A stretch of 64,000 nucleotides of DNA from Flavobacterium fryxellicola (lineage in GTDB: Bacteria; Bacteroidota; Bacteroidia; Flavobacteriales; Flavobacteriaceae), in the NCBI RefSeq assembly GCF_900143245.1, contig NZ_FRDK01000012.1:22156-86155 (forward strand). The letters are read 5' to 3'. A program made the translations under genes and the position numbers. Positions within the stretch are counted from its first letter, which is position 1; every line of letters starts with the position of its first letter. The notes beneath the pieces were generated by a model. The model was not told the origin of the DNA. It worked only from the letters and a program-made list of their open reading frames with translations, and did no database searches. Positions 23,826-31,798 of the stretch are shown in pieces.

Positions 23826-24422
23826 ATGATCCAAATTGAAATGCTCGAAAAATATGATGCAGTGCGAAGGCTCTACAAAAAATCAGAAATAATTTTCGAG
23901 AAGGATAACTTTGCCACTCATTATTACCAGATTATTTCAGGAACAGTAAAAATGAATAATTTTAATGATGAAGGCAGGGAATTCGTGCAAGGATTTTTTT
24001 ATGAGAAACAATGTTTTGGTGAACCACCGTTGTTTCTAGAAAGAACCTATCCCGCTAATGCTGAAGCTGTAGAAGACTCCGAGCTAATCTGTGTTTCAAA
24101 AGCTAACTTCTTGAAATTAATAGCTGAAAATCCAGCTGTTTCCATTATCATGATTGAAAATTTAGCTCGCCGATTACATTATAAATCGGTTATGGCTGCT
24201 GAGATTTCCACACAAGATGCAGAGCATCGCTTATTACAATTATTTGACTACTCGATTGCTTATTTTAATTTTAAGAAGGAGCAAGAGGGTTTTCATATTG
24301 ATTTGACGCGGCAAAAAATGGGTGACTTGACGGGACTTCGTGTCGAGACCGTAATAAGAGCCATCAAAACACTAGAAAAAAAAGGAGAACTTAAAATCGT
24401 CAATAGAAAAGTGTATCGATAA
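23826..24422 (+). CDS. Crp/Fnr family transcriptional regulator
   Basis: A 198 aa regulator. The N-terminal cyclic-nucleotide-binding-like beta-roll (about 10-125) includes GTVKMNNFNDEGRE and CFGEPPLFLERTYPANAEA. The C-terminal winged HTH (about 145-198) includes LTRQKMGDLTGLRVETVIRAIKTL. There is no N-terminal Cys cluster for an Fnr-type iron-sulfur centre. A second Met at residue 6 is an alternative start. The neighbouring hemoglobin gene makes an oxygen or nitric-oxide-related role plausible (inference). Confidence 0.93.
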   Translation: MIQIEMLEKYDAVRRLYKKSEIIFEKDNFATHYYQIISGTVKMNNFNDEGREFVQGFFYEKQCFGEPPLFLERTYPANAEAVEDSELICVSKANFLKLIAENPAVSIIMIENLARRLHYKSVMAAEISTQDAEHRLLQLFDYSIAYFNFKKEQEGFHIDLTRQKMGDLTGLRVETVIRAIKTLEKKGELKIVNRKVYR

Positions 24423-24511
24423 ACAATATCCGTTAAGTAGAAGCTTTGTCAAAGGCACAATCAAAGGATGACTAAATTTGACAAATAGTAAAACAGCTGC
24501 CGTACAGTAAG

Positions 24512-24524
24512 CATCATTATGATG
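24512..24524. promoter_or_regulatory. Palindrome upstream of the hemoglobin operon (candidate Crp/Fnr site)
   Basis: CATCATTATGATG is a perfect palindrome (CATCA-3-TGATG), centred 69 nt before the membrane-protein ATG and about 40 nt upstream of the -7 element at 24556. The position suits an activator site; that the adjacent Crp/Fnr protein binds it is inference. Confidence 0.3.
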
Positions 24525-24555
24525 TAGGTCATAAAATATTGAATTCAAGAGCCTG

Positions 24556-24563
24556 TAAATTTG
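24556..24563 (+). promoter_or_regulatory. -7 promoter element of the membrane protein-hemoglobin operon
   Basis: TAAATTTG matches TAnnTTTG, 23 nt before the ATG at 24587. No TTTG at standard spacing, consistent with an activator-dependent promoter. Confidence 0.4.
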
Positions 24564-24586
24564 CAGTAACAAACAATTAAAATATT

Positions 24587-24874
24587 ATGACACTATATAA
24601 CAAAACACTTACCGACTTCAACAACAATTTCATAGGTTTTGCAACATTAATCGTTATTGGACAAAGTTGTCTGGGCTCAGTTGCTGCAATGAACATTCTT
24701 CGCAACGGAACTAGTTTGATACAAATGTTTCAATTAGGCTTGATAATTCTAATTTGCATGTTGGTAAACACTTCGATTTTGGCGCAAATGAAACACAAGG
24801 TAATTTTCAACTTTACTATAATTAGCGTTATTTTGAGCATATCCTTAATATTTATTAACAAGATTATCATTTAA
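24587..24874 (+). CDS. Small membrane protein upstream of truncated hemoglobin
   Basis: A 95 aa protein with three hydrophobic segments (about 15-35, 47-66 and 72-94). No domain is recognised. Its stop codon overlaps the hemoglobin start codon by 1 nt (TAATG), which indicates translational coupling, so a linked role in oxygen or nitric oxide handling at the membrane is inferred. Confidence 0.75.
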   Translation: MTLYNKTLTDFNNNFIGFATLIVIGQSCLGSVAAMNILRNGTSLIQMFQLGLIILICMLVNTSILAQMKHKVIFNFTIISVILSISLIFINKIII

Positions 24875-25263
24875 TGAAAAAGCAAATTGAAAACCGTGAC
24901 GATCTGAAACTTTTAGTTCGGACTTTTTATGACAAAATAAGAGCAGATCAGGAAATCGGTTTTTTCTTTAATGAAACGATAACGGATTGGGAAGAACATC
25001 TAGAAAAGTTGACCGACTTTTGGGAAGCGAATATCTTGGGTACAAAAAATTACAACGGAAATCCAATCACAGTCCATAATGCAGTAGACAAAAAATTCAA
25101 TCATCAAATTACTTCCAATTTATTTGGAATATGGTTGAATTTGTGGTTTGCAACTTTGGACGAACTTTTTGAAGGCGAAAATGTAGAGATTCTAAAACGT
25201 AGAGCCCAAAAAATGAGTACTTTCCTTATTATGAATATTTTTAAAAGCCGGGAACACGCTTAG
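24874..25263 (+). CDS. Group III truncated hemoglobin
   Basis: A 129 aa heme protein of the 2/2 fold. RDDLKLLVRTFYDKIRAD (helix A/B with the B10 Tyr region), FFNETITDWEEHLEKLTDFWE and the proximal-His-containing KKFNHQITSNLFGIWLNLW identify the group III type. Likely binds oxygen or nitric oxide in the cytoplasm. Second gene of a two-gene operon. Its stop codon overlaps the stop of the convergent phosphopantetheinyl transferase gene by 4 nt. Confidence 0.93.
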   Translation: MKKQIENRDDLKLLVRTFYDKIRADQEIGFFFNETITDWEEHLEKLTDFWEANILGTKNYNGNPITVHNAVDKKFNHQITSNLFGIWLNLWFATLDELFEGENVEILKRRAQKMSTFLIMNIFKSREHA

Positions 25264-25919
25264 CTGATTTGAAAAGCGTAAACCAATGTAAAATTCTCTA
25301 TTTCTTCAAAATGGATGTTAAAATCCTTGATTATGCTGCCAAAATGAAGTTCCGTTTGCCCTTGTTTATCTTTTATTTCAAAAGATTGCACTTTGATGTG
25401 ATTTTTAAAACTGATTCCCTTTTCGTTTCGGATTTTGAAGATGGATTCTTTGGCGCCCCAGATTACAGTTAATTTCCGAATATAATCATTTTGATTTTCA
25501 CTCCCGAAGCCCGAAGTCTCGCGACGCGATAAAAACTGAAATTCTGAGTCGCAGAATTTATCAGCAATCCGGATAATCTTGTCTCTCTGCAATTCGATGT
25601 CGATTCCTACCGTTTCATTGCTGACGATAATGGCCGAAAATTCATGGGAATGGGTTATCGAAATGTGTTTCCCGTCCTGTAAATGCGGTTTTCCTAATGC
25701 GTCATAATACAAATCAAAATCACTGTAGCCTAGTTCTTGAAACAATTTGCGAACACTGAGAAAGGCACGCTGGTGCAATTGCGATTTCATTCCTAGGAGA
25801 CGTATTGCATTTTTCTCGTTTAACTGGACGTCGTTGTAGAGCTGTTCGAAGGATTCGGTTATTTTCCAAACTAGAACTTGGGTGTCGGTACTGAAGTGGA
25901 TGGTTTTGAATAATGGCAT
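25260..25919 (-). CDS. 4'-phosphopantetheinyl transferase superfamily protein
   Basis: A 219 aa Sfp-type enzyme that moves phosphopantetheine from CoA to carrier-protein serines. Motifs: GKPHL, HISITHSHEF, VGIDIE (Mg-binding Asp/Glu) and IWGAKESIFK (catalytic Glu/Lys). No polyketide or non-ribosomal peptide cluster is visible, so it may serve the fatty-acid acyl carrier protein. Convergent 4 nt overlap with the hemoglobin gene. Confidence 0.93.
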   Translation of the reverse strand: MPLFKTIHFSTDTQVLVWKITESFEQLYNDVQLNEKNAIRLLGMKSQLHQRAFLSVRKLFQELGYSDFDLYYDALGKPHLQDGKHISITHSHEFSAIIVSNETVGIDIELQRDKIIRIADKFCDSEFQFLSRRETSGFGSENQNDYIRKLTVIWGAKESIFKIRNEKGISFKNHIKVQSFEIKDKQGQTELHFGSIIKDFNIHFEEIENFTLVYAFQIS

Positions 25920-25936
25920 GGTCGTATTCTGATTTT

Positions 25937-26038
25937 TAGCCCCGATTGAAACGAAAATCCTTTTTTCCCATCCTTTCAGGGCTTAAAACCCTGAAAGGAT
26001 GGGAAAAAAGATTGCAGTGGAAAGCGGGAAATAGCTCC
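25937..26038 (+). repeat. TAGCCCCGAT...TAGCTCC palindromic repeat, copy 1
   Basis: Flanks TAGCCCCGATTGAA..GAAAATCC and AGATTGCAGTGGAAAGCGGGA..TAGCTCC enclose a perfect 22 bp hairpin with a 7 nt loop (arms CTTTTTTCCCATCC.. and the complement). The other copies are at 38327-38407 and 41312-41406. Flanks are conserved, arms are not. Confidence 0.8.
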
Positions 26039-26152
26039 TAAAAACTAAAATTAATTCAGCTCTATAAATTTATTTTATTGATTTTTAAAAGATTACAGTA
26101 CTAAACAATTCATAAATATTTGTGATTCCTTTTAAAATAACAACTTATTACG

Positions 26153-26160
26153 TAATTTTG
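26153..26160 (+). promoter_or_regulatory. -7 promoter element of ahcY
   Basis: TAATTTTG matches TAnnTTTG, 31 nt before the ahcY ATG. Confidence 0.4.
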
Positions 26161-26191
26161 CAAAAAATTTACACTTACAAATATACTATAA

Positions 26192-27508
26192 ATGAGTACT
26201 ACAACTATGCCTTTTGTGGCTTTCAAAGTAAAAGACATTTCTCTAGCGGCTTGGGGAAGAAAAGAAATTGAATTAGCGGAAGCTGAAATGCCAGGTTTAA
26301 TGGCGCTTCGTGCCGAATATAAAAACGAACAACCTCTTGCTGGTTCTCGTATTGCAGGATGTTTGCACATGACAATCCAGACTGCGGTTTTGATTGAAAC
26401 CTTGATTGCACTTGGTGCTGAGGTGACGTGGAGTTCTTGTAATATTTTCTCTACTCAAGATCAAGCTGCTGCTGCAATTGCTGCTGCTGGGATTCAAGTG
26501 TATGCTTGGAAAGGGCTAAACGAAGAAGATTTTGACTGGTGTATTGAGCAAACTTTATTCTTTGGTGAAGATAGAAAACCATTGAACATGATTCTTGATG
26601 ACGGTGGAGATTTGACTAACATGGTTATTGACCGTTTCCCTGAATTAGTATCTGGTATCAAAGGATTGTCTGAAGAAACTACAACTGGAGTTCACAGATT
26701 ATACGAAAGAGTAAAAGCGGGAACATTGCCTATGCCAGCTATCAATGTAAACGACTCGGTTACAAAATCGAAATTTGATAACAAATACGGTTGTAAAGAA
26801 TCTGCAGTTGATGCAGTTCGTCGTGCAACTGATATTATGCTTGCTGCAAAAAGAGTAATCGTTTGTGGTTACGGTGATGTAGGTAAAGGAACTGCTGCTT
26901 CTTTTAGAGGTGCTGGTTCTATTGTTACCGTTACTGAAATTGACCCAATTTGTGCGCTTCAAGCGGCAATGGACGGTTTTGAAGTGAAAAAATTAGATAC
27001 TGTTATTGCAACTGCTGATATTATCATCACAACTACTGGAAATAAAGATATCGTTTTAGGATCTCATTTCGAAAAAATGAAAGACAAAACTATCGTTTGT
27101 AACATTGGACATTTTGATAACGAAATTGACATGGCATGGTTGAACACAAACCATGGTGCATCAAAAGTGGAAATCAAGCCACAAGTAGATAAATATACCA
27201 TTGCTGGAAATGACATCATCCTTTTGGCTGAAGGTCGTTTAGTAAACCTTGGTTGTGCTACAGGTCACCCAAGTTTTGTAATGAGTAACTCCTTCACCAA
27301 CCAAACACTAGCTCAAATCGAATTGTGGAAAAACAGTGCGGCATACAACAATGACGTATACATGTTGCCAAAACATTTAGATGAGAAAGTAGCCATGTTA
27401 CACTTAGCTAAATTAGGTGTTGAACTAGAAACGTTACGTGTGGATCAAGCAGATTATATTGGAGTTCCTGTTGAAGGTCCATTCAAACCAGAATATTACA
27501 GATACTAG
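26192..27508 (+). CDS. ahcY: Adenosylhomocysteinase
   Basis: A 438 aa cytosolic enzyme splitting S-adenosylhomocysteine into adenosine and homocysteine, completing the methyl cycle. N-terminal [20 protein letters not shown]; substrate segment [15 protein letters not shown] with catalytic Lys/Asp; NAD-binding [13 protein letters not shown]-terminal FKPEYYRY. The length suits the bacterial form without the roughly 40 aa insert. Expressed alone, with its own terminator. Confidence 0.98.
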   Translation: MSTTTMPFVAFKVKDISLAAWGRKEIELAEAEMPGLMALRAEYKNEQPLAGSRIAGCLHMTIQTAVLIETLIALGAEVTWSSCNIFSTQDQAAAAIAAAGIQVYAWKGLNEEDFDWCIEQTLFFGEDRKPLNMILDDGGDLTNMVIDRFPELVSGIKGLSEETTTGVHRLYERVKAGTLPMPAINVNDSVTKSKFDNKYGCKESAVDAVRRATDIMLAAKRVIVCGYGDVGKGTAASFRGAGSIVTVTEIDPICALQAAMDGFEVKKLDTVIATADIIITTTGNKDIVLGSHFEKMKDKTIVCNIGHFDNEIDMAWLNTNHGASKVEIKPQVDKYTIAGNDIILLAEGRLVNLGCATGHPSFVMSNSFTNQTLAQIELWKNSAAYNNDVYMLPKHLDEKVAMLHLAKLGVELETLRVDQADYIGVPVEGPFKPEYYRY

Positions 27509-27560
27509 TCCTATTTGTCATTCCGACAAAGGAGCAATCTGATTTATGATTTCATATTTA

Positions 27561-27589
27561 AAACCCTTGCAGCGATGTAAGGGTTTTTT
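27561..27589 (+). terminator. ahcY terminator
   Basis: AAACCCTT pairs with AAGGGTTT around a 10 nt loop and is followed by T residues, 52 nt after the ahcY stop codon. Confidence 0.8.
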
Positions 27590-27594
27590 GTTTT

Positions 27595-27690
27595 GGGCGT
27601 GACCCTGCGTAAAAACTGCGGGTCGGGCTTTTCACTTCAATCTTTACTCCACTGCGTTCCATAAAGGATTTCCATTGCAATCCCTCACGC
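27595..27690. repeat. GGGCGTGA...TCACGC structured repeat, copy 2
   Basis: Begins 6 nt after the ahcY terminator. Ends GGGCGTGA and TCACGC pair; inside are GACCC/GGGTC, the block GTCGGGCT, and GGATT/AATCC. Copy 1 is at 6902-7016; both are preceded by TTTT. Central sequences differ. Confidence 0.7.
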
Positions 27691-28444
27691 TTCTGCAGGT
27701 GTAACGACATTGAAACACTAAGCAGCTATTTTTAAAATTAAAAACCAACTTAAAAAAACGCTCCTATTTATCATACTATGCCCTCTTCCTACAAATAAAT
27801 AAAAATTTGCTCCACCAAAACAACAAATAGAAAAGCCATTTAGCGCCATAAATCAACGTAGAAAAGCCTCAAATTTAACAACAATCGAACCTCTTTCTCA
27901 AAGCAGTATAAAGGTTATAATAGCAGAATTAGTAAGAAAAGTATAGAAAATAATAAAAATAGTTGCAAGAAAAATGGGAAAATAAGGTCCTTTAAAAGCA
28001 ATACAGGAGTGTAAATAAGATAGATCAGAAAAATAGTAGCAGTATTACTAACTAAACCTATTAGCTAGGTTTTTTTTAAAAAAATTATCTGTTAAAACTA
28101 GATATAAACTCAACACCTCTAATAAAACCCTTTATTTAGCATTTAATAGTACGTTTAACCTACCGCTCCCTCCATTTATATTCTTTAATCGATAGAAAAA
28201 TAGTTGCGCTCTACACCCAAAAAAAAAATTCCTAAATTATTTCACGAAGGTACCTAAAAATCTAAAAGACATTTTGTTTAGATTGAGACGGGTTTTTCTA
28301 CAAATGGAGATAATGGATGATTTATATGATAACCTATACTAATCATTCCACACAAAACCATGTAGCAATTATGAAACTTATTCCTAAAATTATACAATAG
28401 CATATCCCATTATCATACTTAATTTTATATTTATTGATTTAATT
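27691..28444. other. Gene-poor AT-rich stretch with one orphan terminator
   Basis: No convincing open reading frame on either strand over about 750 nt; stop codons are frequent in all frames. The only distinct structure is the hairpin and T-run at 28055-28078. No match to tmRNA, RNase P RNA, 6S or SRP RNA was recognised by eye. Confidence 0.5.
28055..28078 (+). terminator. Orphan rho-independent terminator
   Basis: AACCTA/TAGGTT with a 5 nt loop runs straight into a T-run on the plus strand. The closest plus-strand gene upstream (ahcY) already has a terminator 470 nt earlier, so this may end an unrecognised small RNA. Confidence 0.55.
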
Positions 28445-28561
28445 ATGATGAATGATAGTAACTGGAGTTCAGCAATGGGTTGGGGAATGTGGGTAATTCC
28501 GCCTGTTGTAATTATAATTATTGTTATTATTGTTTTAAAAAGAAACCGTAACAGCAAATAA
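28445..28561 (+). CDS. 38-aa single-span membrane protein
   Basis: Short frame of 38 codons: MMNDSNWSSAMGWGMWV, then IPPVVIIIIVIIVL as one membrane span, then a basic tail (KRNRNSK). The Trp/Met/Gly-rich N-terminus resembles small SHOCT-type membrane proteins found with metal-handling genes. It lies 126 nt before the Cys-rich copper-type protein, same strand, suggesting a shared role in metal response (inference). Confidence 0.6.
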   Translation: MMNDSNWSSAMGWGMWVIPPVVIIIIVIIVLKRNRNSK

Positions 28562-28687
28562 ATTTAGAGCAAGTTTAAGCAATCTTTTCTAACTCTTTAA
28601 TAAAGAGTTGTTATTTAAAAACGAGCAACAGCGAAACTGAAGATCAGGCAACAGGGTTTCTGAAGAACTATTATAAACACTACCAAA

Positions 28688-29011
28688 ATGGAAAATACAA
28701 AAATGGAAAGTTGCGTTGCAGCTTTTGAAACATGTGTTGAAGCATGCGAAACCTGCGCTACTGAAAACAAGGGAATAGCAGGAATGGAAAATTGCACAGA
28801 ACTTTGCAATACCTGTAAAGACGCTTGCAATGAGTTAATTACTGCAAGTAAAAATAATGCAGACAATGTAGATGAACTTTGCAAAAAATGTGAAGAAGCG
28901 TGTACTGCTTGTGCAGCGGAATGTGAAAAACATACAGATATGGAACAGTGTATGAAATGTGCTGACGCTTGTCGCAAGTGTGCATCGGCATGCAAAGCTA
29001 TGCTTGCGTAG
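28688..29011 (+). CDS. Cys-rich four-helix-bundle copper-binding protein
   Basis: A 107 aa soluble protein with about 19 Cys arranged mostly as C-x3-C and C-x2-C on helices (ESCVAAFETCVEACETC, LCNTCKDAC, LCKKCEEACTACAAEC, QCMKCADACRKCASAC). This is the pattern of the DUF326/Csp-type four-helix bundles that store many Cu(I) ions in their core. There is no signal peptide, so it would be cytosolic like Csp3. Followed by a good terminator. Confidence 0.9.
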   Translation: MENTKMESCVAAFETCVEACETCATENKGIAGMENCTELCNTCKDACNELITASKNNADNVDELCKKCEEACTACAAECEKHTDMEQCMKCADACRKCASACKAMLA

Positions 29012-29343
29012 TTGATCCGTAAATTAGCGTTATAATAAAGTAAACAATTTCGATTTTAATATAATGTACTAAACCCGTCAGCTTTAAGCGAGACGGGTTT
29101 TTTTAATAAATTACAAGCATAATTATTCTCTAAATGAAAGTATAAAAAAATAAGTTATATCTTATAAAAAATGTATTTGACTTTGGGACTAAGGATCGTG
29201 TACTTCCCTGTTTTAGAGTTTTTTAAAATTTTAAAAATAGAAAGTTTCGTAATTTAAAAATTGACACTAATTTTATAGTTCGCGGTAATAAAACGAGAAC
29301 GCATATTCAATTCTCAATTAAAATAAAGAGGGGAGCATCTTGT
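29012..29343. other. AT-rich intergenic stretch with two terminators
   Basis: Apart from the terminators at 29072-29104 and 29322-29357, nothing is seen here: no long frame and no clear promoter. Confidence 0.5.
29072..29104 (+). terminator. Terminator of the Cys-rich protein gene
   Basis: AACCCGTC pairs with GACGGGTT around AGCTTTAAGCGA, followed by seven or more T. 60 nt past the stop codon. Confidence 0.85.
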
Positions 29344-29357
29344 TCATTTCCTCTTTT
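29322..29357 (-). terminator. Terminator of tadA
   Basis: On the minus strand AAAGAGG (inside the last codons of tadA) pairs with CCTCTTT and is followed by ATTTTAATT. The stem overlaps the coding end. Confidence 0.5.
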
Positions 29358-29787
29358 CTTTAAAAAAACGCTTCATTACATCAGCCGCTTCTGCGGCTAA
29401 CACACCGCTAACCACTTTGGTTTTAGGATGCAATTGTGTACCCATTTTTACAAAACCACGATTTTCATCTGTGGCACCGTATACAATTCTCGAAATCTGA
29501 CTCCAGTACAAAGCGCCTGCACACATCTGACAAGGTTCCAGTGTGACATAAAGCGTGCAACCAATCAAATATTTCCCGCCAAGATAATTGGCAGCTGCAG
29601 TAATAGATTGCATCTCCGCATGAGCTGTAACGTCATGAAGTAATTCGGTTAAATTATGACTGCTGGCAATCACTTTATTATCAATAACTATAACAGCGCC
29701 TACAGGAATTTCATCTTTATCAAAAGCCATCGCAGCTTCCTGCAACGCTTTTTTCATGAAATATTCGTCAGTGAAAGGATTTATCAT
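29344..29787 (-). CDS. tadA: tRNA-specific adenosine deaminase
   Basis: A 147 aa zinc deaminase converting the wobble A34 of tRNA-Arg to inosine. Zinc and catalytic motifs HAEMQ (His/Glu) and PCQMCAGAL (two Cys). MKKALQEAAMAFDKDEIPVGAV matches TadA rather than cytosine or guanine deaminases, though a related nucleoside deaminase role cannot be fully excluded. Divergent from dxs. Confidence 0.9.
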   Translation of the reverse strand: MINPFTDEYFMKKALQEAAMAFDKDEIPVGAVIVIDNKVIASSHNLTELLHDVTAHAEMQSITAAANYLGGKYLIGCTLYVTLEPCQMCAGALYWSQISRIVYGATDENRGFVKMGTQLHPKTKVVSGVLAAEAADVMKRFFKEKRK

Positions 29788-29861
29788 GGTATTAACCGCA
29801 AATATTAAATTCTTTGTGAAACAAGTTTTTTTATCGAATGTAAAAATACAATTCCAAATCG

Positions 29862-29869
29862 TATATTTG
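29862..29869 (+). promoter_or_regulatory. -7 element immediately before dxs
   Basis: TATATTTG matches TAnnTTTG but ends only 4 nt before the dxs ATG, so a transcript from it would be almost leaderless. Confidence 0.4.
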
Positions 29870-29873
29870 CTTT

Positions 29874-31655
29874 ATGTCAACTAATTTACTTTTAAACCTA
29901 AACAGCCCCGCCGATTTACGCCAGCTAGAGGAAACGCAACTACCTCAAGTAGCTCAAGAGTTGCGCAACTTCATTATCGATATTGTCGCCGTCAAAGAGG
30001 GGCATTTAGGAGCTAGTTTAGGTGTTGTCGAACTTACGATCGCCTTGCATTATGTTTTTGACACTCCAAATGATTTATTGGTTTGGGATGTTGGTCATCA
30101 GGCTTACGGACACAAAATAATAACGGGAAGAAGAGATAATTTTCACACTAACAGGCAATTGGGTGGCATTTCCGGTTTCCCAAATAGAGGTGAAAGTGTC
30201 TATGATGCCTTTGGCGTAGGCCACTCCTCTACTTCTATTTCGGCAGCATTGGGAATGGCAATAGCTTCTAATTTAAAAGGAGATTACAACAAACACCATA
30301 TTGCAGTCATTGGTGATGCCTCGATAGCCTCAGGAATGGCTTTTGAAGGCTTAAATCACGCCGGAGTTACTGATGCTAATTTATTAGTCATTCTCAATGA
30401 TAATGCTATTGGTATTGATCCCAGCGTAGGCGCTTTGAAACAATATTTGACTGCAGTAAAAGCAGGCAAAAATCCGAGACAGAACAACATGATTAAATCA
30501 TTGAATTTTGATTATTCGGGACCTATTGACGGTCATGATATTTTTGCCGTAATTAAAGAATTGAAACGTTTACAAAAAATAAAAGGACCCAAATTCCTTC
30601 ATATTATTACAACCAAGGGTAAAGGATTACAGCAAGCCGAAGAAAATCAGGTAATTTACCATGCTCCTGGCAAATTTGATGCTACAACTGGAGCGCTTCA
30701 GCCCAAATCCGAAGAAAATTTACCTCCTAAATATCAGGATGTTTTTGGCTTGACCATTTTAGATTTAGCTAGAAAAAACGACAAAATTATAGGCATTACA
30801 CCTGCGATGCCTTCCGGCTCCTCGCTAAAATTTATGATGGATGAATTCCCAAAACGGGCCTTTGATGTTGGAATTGCAGAACAACATGCGGTAACCTTAG
30901 CCGCAGGAATGGCGACACAGGGCATGATTGTTTACTGCAATATTTATTCTACATTTTTACAAAGAGCATACGACCAAGTGATTCATGATGTGGCTTTACA
31001 AAATCTTCCGGTGATTTTTTGTCTGGACAGAGCCGGTTTAGTGGGAGAAGATGGAGCCACACATCATGGGGTTTTCGATTTAGCTTACTTGCGTTGTATA
31101 CCCAATATGATTGTGTATGCCCCAAGAAATGAAATTGCTTTACAAAATATTTTATATACCGCACAATTAGGATTAAATAATCCAATCGCAATTCGGTATC
31201 CACGAGGTCGTGGTGTAGTTACCAATTGGCAAGCTACAAATTTAGGAAAGTATCAAGAAATAGAAATCGGTAGAAGCATTTGCATTAAGGAAGGCTCAAG
31301 AATTGCTGTCTTATCAAATGGAAGCATCGGTAACAATGTTACTTTGGCTATAGCCAAAATGCAACATCCAGAAATGATTGCGCATTATGATTTTCCCTTT
31401 GTAAAGCCACTAGATGAAAAGGAATTACATACCCTACTCAATAACTTTAAAACAATAGTCACCATTGAAGACGGGACTGTAAAAGGGGGTTTTGGAAGTG
31501 CTATTCTTGAATTTGCCTCTGAAAATAATTATACCTCACAAATAACCGTTCTTGGTATTCCAGATGAGTTTATAGAACAGGGAACTGTAGCCGAATTACA
31601 ACAATACTGCAAAATTGACGTTAAAAGTCTTGAAATCCTTTTTTCAAACTATTAA
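29874..31655 (+). CDS. dxs: 1-deoxy-D-xylulose-5-phosphate synthase
   Basis: A 593 aa thiamine-diphosphate enzyme joining pyruvate and glyceraldehyde-3-phosphate, first step of the MEP isoprenoid pathway. TPP-binding GDASIASGMAFEGLNHAG..NDN; the transketolase-type RAFDVGIAEQHAVTLAAGMA with catalytic Glu; C-terminal transketolase domain. Slightly shorter than E. coli Dxs (620 aa), as usual for Bacteroidota. Upstream of the DUF3078 gene on the same strand. Confidence 0.97.
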   Translation: MSTNLLLNLNSPADLRQLEETQLPQVAQELRNFIIDIVAVKEGHLGASLGVVELTIALHYVFDTPNDLLVWDVGHQAYGHKIITGRRDNFHTNRQLGGISGFPNRGESVYDAFGVGHSSTSISAALGMAIASNLKGDYNKHHIAVIGDASIASGMAFEGLNHAGVTDANLLVILNDNAIGIDPSVGALKQYLTAVKAGKNPRQNNMIKSLNFDYSGPIDGHDIFAVIKELKRLQKIKGPKFLHIITTKGKGLQQAEENQVIYHAPGKFDATTGALQPKSEENLPPKYQDVFGLTILDLARKNDKIIGITPAMPSGSSLKFMMDEFPKRAFDVGIAEQHAVTLAAGMATQGMIVYCNIYSTFLQRAYDQVIHDVALQNLPVIFCLDRAGLVGEDGATHHGVFDLAYLRCIPNMIVYAPRNEIALQNILYTAQLGLNNPIAIRYPRGRGVVTNWQATNLGKYQEIEIGRSICIKEGSRIAVLSNGSIGNNVTLAIAKMQHPEMIAHYDFPFVKPLDEKELHTLLNNFKTIVTIEDGTVKGGFGSAILEFASENNYTSQITVLGIPDEFIEQGTVAELQQYCKIDVKSLEILFSNY

Positions 31656-31798
31656 AATAATTATTTTGCCCTCTTAAACAAAATCGGTAATAAATTCAAT
31701 ATAGCCCAGTATATAGTGACCTATATTCATAACATATCGGTATTGTAAAAGAAAATTATTGACTAAAAAACAACTATAATCCGTATAACTCCCCCGAA

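Noticed and set aside
28615..28995. A 126-codon minus-strand frame opposite the Cys-rich protein gene
   Set aside because: It is the antisense shadow of a strongly periodic coding sequence; its His/Ser/Ala-rich product has no signal or domain, while the plus strand is a clear family member.
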